From: JAKBCQ01 sp021807585 | Lineage (GTDB): Bacteria > Planctomycetota > Planctomycetia > Isosphaerales > Isosphaeraceae | Direction: 5' to 3' | NCBI GenBank assembly: GCA_027325115.1 | Contig: DAHWFG010000394.1 | Coordinates: 1-13,097, forward strand | Length of the DNA stretch: 13,097 bases | Program-made: the position numbers and the translations under genes | Notes under the pieces: model-generated | Told to the model about the DNA's origin: nothing | Seen by the model: only the letters and a program-made list of their open reading frames with translations | Database searches by the model: none | Shown here: piece by piece, positions 6,990-13,097 of the stretch | Position numbering within the stretch: position 1 is the first letter of the stretch | Layout of the letters: each line of letters starts with the position of its first letter

Positions 6990-7721
6990 TCAACGACGCT
7001 TGGTCGCGGACTCGGCCTCCTCGGCGAGATACAAGACGCGGCCGCACGTGTTGCAAAACACCATCGCGTCCACGTTGATTAATTCGTTCATCATTTGACC
7101 CGTCACCGAGACGAAGCAGCCCGAGCACGCGCCCCCTTCGACTGCGGCGAGCGCGTCGGCGCCGCGATGCTTGACGACGCGACGATAACGATCGCGCTCG
7201 GCGACGGGGATGATGTTCTCGGCCTCGACGATCGCGGTTTCAAGCTCGGCGAGCTTCGACGCAAGATCACTTGATTGCGCATCGATCCGTTTCTGGATCT
7301 CGCCGAGTTCGAGATCGAAGGTCTTCACGTCCCCTTCGAGCGCCGCGAGTTCGGCGGTATGCTTTTCGATTTGAGCATATGTTTCGAGCAGCTCGTCTTC
7401 GAGCTTGGCGACCGCGGCCTTGTCGTGGGCGATCTGGTTCTGGATCGCCTTGTACTCCTCATTTTTTTTCACCTGATTGAGTTTGGCTTTGAAATCTTCG
7501 ATGCGGGCTTGTTGCGATTGGACGAGCGATTCGCGATTTTTGGCGCGGGCTCGTTCCTCCTGAAGCGCCTTCCGCGCCGTATCGACCGCGCCGCGACGAG
7601 TGTCGAGGATCGTCCTGCGGGTTGAGAGCGTTTTGGGGTCGGACGTGAGTTTATCGCGGAGCGCGCGGGCGCGGCGGTGCAAATCGTGGAGATCGCGGAG
7701 GTTGTCGGCGGTCACGGACAT
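6990..7721 (-). CDS. Coiled-coil protein with C4-type zinc ribbon (zf-RING_7, COG1579 type)
   Basis: The protein has 243 residues, typical for the family. Residues about 5-175 are almost continuous heptad-like helix rich in Ala, Glu, Lys, Leu and Gln, including the family-typical QVKKNEEYKAIQNQI (83-97). The C-terminal part has four cysteines, CSGC (199-202) and CNTC (223-226), forming a zinc ribbon, flanked by GQMMNELI and VLYL. It lacks membrane segments and a signal peptide, so it is cytoplasmic. The chlamydial member CT398 has been described as a coiled-coil scaffold binding sigma-54 and type III secretion components; whether that applies here is unknown. Position just downstream of rpoD is suggestive of a link to transcription, but an intrinsic terminator separates them. 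Start ATG 7721 agrees with family length; its Shine-Dalgarno is poor (GGGAG about 12 bases away). Confidence 0.92.
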   Translation of the reverse strand: MSVTADNLRDLHDLHRRARALRDKLTSDPKTLSTRRTILDTRRGAVDTARKALQEERARAKNRESLVQSQQARIEDFKAKLNQVKKNEEYKAIQNQIAHDKAAVAKLEDELLETYAQIEKHTAELAALEGDVKTFDLELGEIQKRIDAQSSDLASKLAELETAIVEAENIIPVAERDRYRRVVKHRGADALAAVEGGACSGCFVSVTGQMMNELINVDAMVFCNTCGRVLYLAEEAESATKRR

Positions 7722-7773
7722 CGGTCAATCGGCTCCCATGGGTTCGCGGCGGTTAGGCCGGTCGTCGCGTGAT

Positions 7774-7815
7774 AGGTTCGTTCGATCAGGTTCGTTCGTT
7801 CAGGTTCGTTCGAGT
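7774..7815. repeat. Three tandem copies of a 14-bp unit
   Basis: AGGTTCGTTCG starts at 7774, 7788 and 7802, exactly 14 bases apart; only the last three bases of each unit vary (ATC, TTC, AGT). It lies between the rpoD terminator and the zinc-ribbon gene, about 55-95 bases upstream of ATG 7721. It therefore overlaps the place where the promoter of that gene is expected. It could be an iterated regulator site or simple expansion. Confidence 0.8.
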
Positions 7816-7888
7816 CGTTCACGGGGCTCGGTTTTCCGTCGTTGCGCCGATTCTTCGACCGATCGTTCGGAACGGCCGAGTGGCCGAC

Positions 7889-7922
7889 AAAAAACGCCGG
7901 TCGCTCTTGTGAGCGGCCGGCG
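7889..7922 (-). terminator. Rho-independent terminator of dnaG-rpoD
   Basis: On the minus strand a 12-bp stem, CGCCGGCCGCTC with GAGCGACCGGCG (one mispaired position), closes a four-base loop and is followed directly by TTTTTT (7894-7889). It begins 11 bases after the rpoD stop. A second small hairpin (CGGCC-GAGT-GGCCG, 7873-7886) follows. Confidence 0.9.
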
Positions 7923-7932
7923 TGTGGTTCGG

Positions 7933-9600
7933 TCAGACGGTCGTTTCCAGGAAGCCTTCAAGCTGTCGGCTTCTCACCGGATGTTGCAGTTTCCGGACGG
8001 CCTTGGCCTCGATCTGGCGGACGCGTTCACGCGTCACCTTGAAGATTCGTCCCACTTCTTCAAGCGTGTATGTGTAACCGTCTCCCAGGCCGTATCTCAG
8101 CTTGATGATCTCGCGCTCGCGATACGTAAGAGTTTTAAGAACTTGCTCAATCTTATCTTTGAGCATCTCTTGCGTCGCGGCGTTGATCGGGCTCTCGGCG
8201 GCCTCGTCTTCGATGAAGTCGCCGAAGTAGCTGTCCTCGCTCTCGCCGACGGGACGATCGAGCGAGATCGGATGCCGCGAGATCTTCATCACCCGCCGCG
8301 TCTCCTCGATCGAGATGTTCGCCGCCTTCGCGGTTTCCTCGATCGTCGGCTCGCGCCCCTTTTCCTGCAGCAACTTCTTCGAGACGTTCCGCAACTTCGA
8401 CATCGTTTCAATCATATGAACAGGAATACGAATCGTGCGGGCCTGATCCGCGATCGCGCGGGTGATCGCCTGGCGGATCCACCACGTCGCGTACGTGCTG
8501 AACTTGAAGCCGCGGCGGTATTCGTATTTGTCGACCGCCCGCATCAGCCCCGTGTTCCCCTCCTGGATCAGGTCGAGGAACGAAAGACCGCGGTTGCGGT
8601 ATTTCTTGGCGATCGAAACGACCAATCGAAGGTTGCCCCCCGATAAATCGCGTTTCGCTTGTTCATATTCACGATAACGAGCGTTCATCTCGTCGGCGCG
8701 GCGGGCGAGGCTTTCGGGCGTTTCCTGCGACATCAGCATCAAATCGCGCAATTCCTTCTCGAGGTTCGATTTGTCCTCCTTGCCGATTCGACCCGACCGG
8801 CATTCGTCGAGCTGATCGACGATCTCCCGCATCCGCGCCGCAACCTGCTCGAGCCGCTTCATCAGCGGCTGAACCTTCTGCGTCCGAATCGAAAGCTCCT
8901 CGACGAGAGTCACCGCCTTGGCGCGACGCTTCTTCAGGTCGCGCCGCAACCGCCGCCGCAGCTCTTGATCCCCCTTGCCTTTTAAATATGAACGAAAGTC
9001 CCGTTGGTTACATTCAAGTAAATGTTCCAACGTTGACAAGTTCGCCGGCATCCGGCTGAGGATCTGTTCTTTTTCAAGATTCTCGGTGACCGATACCTTG
9101 ATCGTACGGTCGAACGGAAGTTCGCCGTTGTTTACCTTTTTGAGAACCTCGACGACGAGCCGGAGCGCATAATCGCATTCAAGTACCTTGCGCCGGAACC
9201 GCTTGCGGGTGATCTCGATCTTCTTCGCGAGGTTAATCTCCTGATCGCGCGTCAGCAGCGGGATTTCCCCCATCTGCGTCAGGTACATCCGAACGGGATC
9301 GTCGATCCGGCGGGAGATCTCCTCGATGTCCTCGGGTGTGATCTCGAGCTCCTCCTCGGCCTCGTCGATCAGGCTTTCGGGTTCGTCGTCGAGATCACCC
9401 GTGGAGAGAAGCCGCGCCTCGGCCTCGTCCTCGTTGATCAACTCGATCCCCAATTCGTCGAGGGATTCGAGCAGTCCGTGAATCCGTTCGGGACTGCCGG
9501 CGTCGTCGGGTAGGACGTCGTTGACCTGGTCGAAGGTCAAGAAGCCGCGCTTCTTGCCCAGATCGATCAGCGTTTTTAGTCCTTCGTCCATTTTTTCCAT
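7933..9600 (-). CDS. rpoD: RNA polymerase primary sigma factor (sigma-70, RpoD)
   Basis: This is the housekeeping sigma subunit that directs RNA polymerase to -10/-35 promoters. The protein has 555 residues from ATG 9600, which has GAGGGAGG (plus-strand 9611-9618) ten bases upstream. The frame stays open 105 codons further, but that part overlaps the end of dnaG and is not sigma-like. Region 1.1 is at about 1-55, followed by an acidic stretch (59-100). Region 1.2 (DPVRMYLTQMGEIPLLT) is at 101-117, and a non-conserved insert of about 185 residues separates it from region 2. Region 2 (322-398) shows NLRLVVSIAKKYRNRG, FLDLIQEGNTGLMRAVDK and STYATWWIRQAI, which bind core and melt the -10. Region 3 is at about 399-470. 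Region 4 (488-550) has the helix-turn-helix TLEEVGRIFKVTRERVRQIE for the -35. It follows dnaG by 49 nt and ends in a strong terminator, so it is probably co-transcribed with dnaG. Confidence 0.97.
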   Translation of the reverse strand: MEKMDEGLKTLIDLGKKRGFLTFDQVNDVLPDDAGSPERIHGLLESLDELGIELINEDEAEARLLSTGDLDDEPESLIDEAEEELEITPEDIEEISRRIDDPVRMYLTQMGEIPLLTRDQEINLAKKIEITRKRFRRKVLECDYALRLVVEVLKKVNNGELPFDRTIKVSVTENLEKEQILSRMPANLSTLEHLLECNQRDFRSYLKGKGDQELRRRLRRDLKKRRAKAVTLVEELSIRTQKVQPLMKRLEQVAARMREIVDQLDECRSGRIGKEDKSNLEKELRDLMLMSQETPESLARRADEMNARYREYEQAKRDLSGGNLRLVVSIAKKYRNRGLSFLDLIQEGNTGLMRAVDKYEYRRGFKFSTYATWWIRQAITRAIADQARTIRIPVHMIETMSKLRNVSKKLLQEKGREPTIEETAKAANISIEETRRVMKISRHPISLDRPVGESEDSYFGDFIEDEAAESPINAATQEMLKDKIEQVLKTLTYREREIIKLRYGLGDGYTYTLEEVGRIFKVTRERVRQIEAKAVRKLQHPVRSRQLEGFLETTV

Positions 9601-9649
9601 CGAACCAAAACCTCCCTCGCGACAATCGTCAAAATGAAGACGCGTTCGA

Positions 9650-11638
9650 TTAGCGTAAATCGAGCTTGTGATGTAAAAGACCGAGATATTCTTCAGTAAG
9701 TGCACGATACAATTCGGGCTCGGCCTCCCGGTCGATTTCGGCCCGCGCCGCGAGCACCTCGTGGATCCGTTCCTGCCGCAGCCGTTCGGAGTAACGCACC
9801 AGCACCCCGGCGAGCCGATCCGCGGGATCCGCGGGACGAACGCGATCGGGCATCGGTACGGGGTCGATCGGTGAAACCAGATCCGCGGCGAGCGACCGCA
9901 CCTCGGGTTGTTCAAGCCGAACGATCACCGCCTCGAACGCGGGCTCAACCCCCTCCGCGTAGAGGTCGTAACTCGCTTGAAGGATCGCCCGAGTCGCGGG
10001 ATCGCGCAGCGATTCCACCGTGACCCGCGAGATCAACCCCGCAACCGATTCGGGATAATCGAGCGCCATCTGAACGATCTCGCGATCGATCGGATCGAGC
10101 TCGGCCGGTCGTATTTTCGGTCGCGCCGCGGCGAAAACGTCTCCCGAGCCGTCCGCGTTCCCGATCGACTTCGCCGTCGGGCTCGAATCGGGATTCGACG
10201 TCGATCCTTCGATCGCCGTCGGAGCGAGCGCGTCGCGTCGTGCCGCATCGCCTCGAGCACGTGAAACCGCGACCCGCGCCGCCTCGCGTCGAAGCTCGGC
10301 AAGCCTCCGATGCAATGATTCCACCGGAACGTGAAGGCGAATCGCAAGCGTATCAAGCGCCTTCGCCAGCTTGATATCAAGCCCCGCGCGACTTGTGCGG
10401 GGAAGCTTGGAAAGCGTGGCCAACACCGTTTCGGCCGCGACCCGCGATTGCTCGATCGAACTCAAATCGTACCGATACGAAACGCGATCAACGACGAACG
10501 TAAGCGGATCCGCGGCGTGTCGCGCCATGTCTTGGAAGGCCTCGACTCCGGCCTCGATGAGGAAATCGCACGGATCGAACCCCGCGGGGAGCGTGAGGAC
10601 GCGGACGTCGACCTCGTGGCCGAGGAAGATCTCGAGCGAGCGGTCGGCCGCGGCTTGTCCCGCGGCGTCGCCGTCGAAGACAAGGACGACACGATCGGCG
10701 AGCCGTCGCAACGCCGTCACGTGATCGTCGCCGAGAGCCGTTCCCATCGTGCCGACGACGTTCGAAGCGCCCAACTGATGCGCCATGATGACGTCGGTAT
10801 ACCCTTCGACGACCGCGATGAAACCCTCGCGCCGCGCCCCTTCGCGCGCCAGATCGGCGCCGTACAATAGACGCCGCTTCTGGAACAGCGGCGTTTCGGG
10901 CGAGTTCACGTATTTGGCGATTCCCGCTCCCGTCGCCGCGAGCCGTTCCTCGACCGAGGGTAACACGCGACCGCCAAAGCCGAGCACCCTGCCGCGCGGG
11001 TCGTGGATCGGAAAAATCAGCCTGCCGTGGAATCGTTCTCGCGGCGGCGCGTCGGGACGATCGCTCGGCAATAAAAGCCCGGCGCGTTCGAGCAAGAGCG
11101 TCGATCGTCCTTTACGTTTGGCGCGGTCGATCAACCAGCCGCGCGAGTCGGGGGCGTAGCCGAGCTTGAACCGAGCGATACTCGCACCGCTTATGTTTCG
11201 CTTCGATAAATAATCACGCGCTTCGGCGGCCTCGGGACGTTCGGCGAGCGCCTCGGCGTAGGATCGCTCGGCCCACGCGAGCGTATCGAGAAGCTCGGCC
11301 TTCGGCGCAGACCCCGACGCGGACGCCGAGCCCTCGGTCGAAGTCTGCTCAAGCGTGATCCCCGCCCGTTCCGCAAGCATCCGCACCGCCTCGGGAAAAT
11401 CGACCCGTTCGTACTCTTGGACGAAATCGAAAACGTCCCCCCCCGCGCCGCAACTCCAGCACTTATACGATTGCCGATCAGGGTTCAATTCAAGGGAGGG
11501 CTTGTGATCGTCATGAAACGGGCACAACGCCTTGACCTTCGATCCGTGACGATGAAGCGGCAAATAATCGCCGACCAACGCGACAATATCGACGGCCCGT
11601 TTAATCGCGGCGAGAATCGTATCGGATTGCCGAGGCAC
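9650..11638 (-). CDS. dnaG: DNA primase DnaG
   Basis: DnaG synthesises RNA primers for replication together with the replicative helicase DnaB. The protein has 662 residues, slightly longer than the E. coli enzyme. The start is GTG 11638, with AGGAG (plus-strand 11645-11649) six bases upstream. The N-terminal zinc finger is Cys39, His42, Cys60, Cys63 (CPFHDDHKPSL and CWSCGAGGDVFDF). The catalytic core includes FHGRLIFPI (203-211), the conserved RVLGFGGR (217-224), and KYVNSPETPLF (242-252). The TOPRIM metal-binding acids are Glu278 in VVEGYTDV and Asp322 and Asp324 in FDGDAAG, with DPCDFL at 355-360. A Ser/Ala/Asp-rich linker at about 455-505 leads to the C-terminal helicase-binding domain, which is divergent. 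No frameshift or missing key residue is seen. rpoD follows after 49 nt; no rpsU lies immediately upstream. Confidence 0.97.
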   Translation of the reverse strand: MPRQSDTILAAIKRAVDIVALVGDYLPLHRHGSKVKALCPFHDDHKPSLELNPDRQSYKCWSCGAGGDVFDFVQEYERVDFPEAVRMLAERAGITLEQTSTEGSASASGSAPKAELLDTLAWAERSYAEALAERPEAAEARDYLSKRNISGASIARFKLGYAPDSRGWLIDRAKRKGRSTLLLERAGLLLPSDRPDAPPRERFHGRLIFPIHDPRGRVLGFGGRVLPSVEERLAATGAGIAKYVNSPETPLFQKRRLLYGADLAREGARREGFIAVVEGYTDVIMAHQLGASNVVGTMGTALGDDHVTALRRLADRVVLVFDGDAAGQAAADRSLEIFLGHEVDVRVLTLPAGFDPCDFLIEAGVEAFQDMARHAADPLTFVVDRVSYRYDLSSIEQSRVAAETVLATLSKLPRTSRAGLDIKLAKALDTLAIRLHVPVESLHRRLAELRREAARVAVSRARGDAARRDALAPTAIEGSTSNPDSSPTAKSIGNADGSGDVFAAARPKIRPAELDPIDREIVQMALDYPESVAGLISRVTVESLRDPATRAILQASYDLYAEGVEPAFEAVIVRLEQPEVRSLAADLVSPIDPVPMPDRVRPADPADRLAGVLVRYSERLRQERIHEVLAARAEIDREAEPELYRALTEEYLGLLHHKLDLR

Positions 11639-11709
11639 CGGGAGCTCCTGAACGCAAGCACAGTCTCAGGCCCGGGAACCAATCAAGACGCACTAGCGGA
11701 GATCCGGGA

Positions 11710-11727
11710 CGCGAGGAAAACCTCGTG
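11710..11727. repeat. Small hairpin in the dnaG leader
   Basis: CGCGAGG and CCTCGTG pair over seven positions (one G-T wobble) around an AAAA loop, reading TTTT in the dnaG transcript. It lies between the predicted promoter and GTG 11638. There is no T-tract after the stem, so it is not a simple attenuator. Confidence 0.4.
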
Positions 11728-11772
11728 AATTCCGCCATGAATCGTAACTTCTCCGCAGCTTGGTACGTCAAA

Positions 11773-11800
11773 ATTATAGCTCCCGCACGACCGGGGTCAA
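11773..11800 (-). promoter_or_regulatory. Sigma-70 promoter of the dnaG-rpoD operon
   Basis: On the minus strand TTGACC (11800-11795), a 16-base spacer and a perfect TATAAT (11778-11773) match the consensus at 11 of 12 positions. The predicted leader before GTG 11638 is about 125 nt. This is the best promoter match in the window and fits an essential housekeeping operon that includes the gene for the sigma factor reading it. Confidence 0.7.
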
Positions 11801-12418
11801 ATCGCGATCGACCTTTGTTTCATCCTCATCCCCGTTCCTAAACCTTAGCAAAATCAACCCTTACGCATCGACTTGACCCCCCGCGACCCGCCGCCGTTCA
11901 ATTCCGTCGATTCAACCGATAGGGGCTTGACAACGCCGTTGCTTCTGTTCCAGCTTTCCTAATCGCTCTATTTCCCGCCCGAATCGCCGCGCGATGATTC
12001 CGAGTCGGTTTTGTGAATGTCCTACAAACCAAGTGTCCAAGTCAAGCCCCGATCTTTTGTAAAAATTCCACTCAAGTTCGCCGATCACGCCATATTGATC
12101 CAGAATCGGCCTCCAATCGCCGATTTAGGGGTTCAAGCGGAGTGACGAAGCACCGCGCGGTCGATGCGGTTGGAACCCTTGAAGCCTCGCGTCGCGGGGT
12201 GGGAGGATCATCACGGTCGATCCACGCCGACCCGCGCGTTTCGACCCCCATGTTCATCGGCATTCATCGGCACGATCGACGGTCGAGCGTGTTCGTTTTA
12301 TGAAACCGTCCATTCTCATGGCGGATCGCGTCCGGCGAGTCGCTACGGCCGACTCAACGGCGGTTGTTGGATGTCTTGGACGGATTCATTCACCGATCAA
12401 TGATTCCCTTGAATGAAA
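11801..12418. other. Gap upstream of the dnaG promoter, no gene seen
   Basis: About 620 bp between the dnaG promoter and the stop of the right-edge gene. Short frames occur on both strands but none looks like protein. I saw no tRNA (no T-arm plus acceptor pairing) and no T-tailed terminator for the right-edge gene. A 6-bp hairpin (GAGTCG at 12337, CGACTC at 12350) and a 10-bp duplication are the only structures noted. Confidence 0.5.
12253..12272. repeat. 10-bp tandem duplication
   Basis: TTCATCGGCA occurs twice back to back (12253-12262 and 12263-12272). No gene is associated. Confidence 0.7.
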
Positions 12419-13097
12419 TTATGTTTCATGCGCGATCGGACCGCCGCGAACGATCACGTTCGGAACGGCCGAATAATGGGTTTTGGGGAACATCGTGATC
12501 AGCACCCCCGATGCGTTCTTCTGGCGCCTCACGATTCCATTCGGCGTCGCCTCGCTGATGAGATAATCATTCGACGTCGGTTTTGCGATCGGTTGATCGA
12601 CCGATTCGATCCGCACCGGTGATTGAACCTCGGTCTGATCAGCATTCTTGGGATTCATCAAATCGGCCGGCTCGGGCGAGCCGACTGAATCTTCCACTGT
12701 ATGCTCATGAATTGTCTCGTTGCTCGGATCGGGCGCGGTCATATCGGCGAGAACGGGCGACCCTCCTTTGTCCTCAACCTCATGCTCATGAATTGTCTCG
12801 TTGCTCGGCTCGGGAGCGGTGAGATCGGCGAGAACGGGCTTCCCGCCGGTGTCATCAATAGCCTTCCCGCCGATGTCCTCAACACGACGATCGGTGAATC
12901 CCTCGACAACCTTGCGCAATCCCTGCCTCCGTTCCTTTTGCAACCGCCGCAATTCCGTCATCGTCCCCGCCAGACACCGTTTCAAATGCGATTCATACTT
13001 GATGATCGTTTGAACCGTCGGCTGATCGGGCAAGATACGACGTTCCCTCACGCGGTTGACTTCCTTGCGAACCCGATCCAAACCGTCTTTCAACTCG
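12419..13097 (-). CDS. Hypothetical protein with 27-residue tandem repeats, 5' end outside window
   Basis: The minus-strand frame ends at TAA 12419 and is open to the right edge (225 codons visible). A TTG at 13093 could be read as a start, but a basic helical segment is already under way there, so I treat the gene as running off the window. Residues counted from 13093: 1-65 are charged and helical, with IIKYESHLKRCLAGTMTELR (30-49) and LQKERRQG. From memory these resemble the C-terminal part of abundant planctomycete hypothetical proteins with a YEAHL-type motif, which is a weak assignment. Residues 71-150 are tandem acidic repeats of the form VED-GGSPVLADMTAPDPSNETIHEH. The end (175-224) is ordinary: YLISEATPNGIVRRQKN, VLITMFPK. 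No membrane segment or catalytic motif is visible. Function is unknown. Confidence 0.75.
   Translation of the reverse strand, partial: ELKDGLDRVRKEVNRVRERRILPDQPTVQTIIKYESHLKRCLAGTMTELRRLQKERRQGLRKVVEGFTDRRVEDIGGKAIDDTGGKPVLADLTAPEPSNETIHEHEVEDKGGSPVLADMTAPDPSNETIHEHTVEDSVGSPEPADLMNPKNADQTEVQSPVRIESVDQPIAKPTSNDYLISEATPNGIVRRQKNASGVLITMFPKTHYSAVPNVIVRGGPIAHET
12644..12859 (-). repeat. 81-bp in-frame tandem repeats
   Basis: Two near-identical 81-bp units (12859-12779 and 12778-12698) are followed by a diverged partial third (12697-12644). The stretch ATGCTCATGAATTGTCTCGT occurs on the plus strand at 12701 and 12782, exactly 81 apart. Each unit encodes 27 residues, so copy number can change without a frameshift. 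Confidence 0.85.

Noticed and set aside
7774..7815. CRISPR array
   Set aside because: The units are 14 bp, directly abutting, with no spacers and no cas genes in the window.
7600..8646. 348-codon open frame on the plus strand
   Set aside because: It is antisense to rpoD and part of the zinc-ribbon gene; its open state follows from the GC-rich codons of those genes and its translation is Arg-rich without motifs.
9601..9915. 105-codon N-terminal extension of rpoD
   Set aside because: It overlaps the dnaG 3' end in another frame and is not sigma-like; ATG 9600 has a strong ribosome-binding site and begins region 1.1.
12337..12355. Hairpin GAGTCG/CGACTC as terminator of the right-edge gene
   Set aside because: It has a 6-bp stem with no T-tract on the minus strand.

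Overview
The window looks like chromosomal DNA from a planctomycete, most likely a member of the Isosphaeraceae. This is inferred from four things: the high GC content; the very frequent hexamer CGATCG; the sigma-70 and primase sequences; and the membrane-anchored squalene-cyclase-like protein with a long disordered linker, an architecture I associate with planctomycetes. No database search was possible. Every gene I can support lies on the minus strand, so transcription runs right to left.

Layout, left to right. (1) 1-1133 is the 5' part of a gene for a single-pass, probably periplasmic, beta-rich repetitive protein; it is clearly more AT-rich than the rest and runs off the left edge. (2) 1134-2393 is decayed accessory DNA: a gene-free stretch with a 9-bp stem hairpin and three copies of CCGAGCCGGC, then a relic of an Eco57I-type adenine DNA methyltransferase whose N-terminal and C-terminal ends are fused by a large internal deletion. 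(3) 2394-2723 encodes a 109-residue protein whose last 79 residues are about three-quarters Asp or Glu. (4) 3005-4003 encodes a Gfo/Idh/MocA-family oxidoreductase with a promoter-like sequence and a perfect 14-bp palindrome upstream. (5) 4381-6756 encodes a 791-residue protein with two membrane segments, a roughly 345-residue proline-rich linker and a squalene-cyclase-like alpha/alpha toroid. (6) 6990-7721 encodes a coiled-coil protein with a C4 zinc ribbon. (7) 7933-11638 is the housekeeping core, dnaG (primase) followed by rpoD (primary sigma factor), with a near-consensus promoter upstream of dnaG and a strong intrinsic terminator after rpoD. (8) 11639-12418 is the dnaG leader plus about 650 bp with no gene I can identify. 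(9) 12419-13097 is the 3' part of a protein with 27-residue tandem repeats, running off the right edge.

The dnaG-rpoD pair recalls the macromolecular-synthesis operon of other bacteria, here without rpsU directly upstream; the two genes are 49 nt apart and probably co-transcribed. The zinc-ribbon gene follows the rpoD terminator, so it probably has its own promoter. The other genes are separated by long gaps and look like single transcription units; I see no evidence that they form one pathway. I found no new multi-gene system. The most notable items are the deleted methyltransferase relic, the Asp-repeat protein, the 14-bp tandem repeat behind the rpoD terminator, the palindrome before the oxidoreductase gene and the CGATCG excess.
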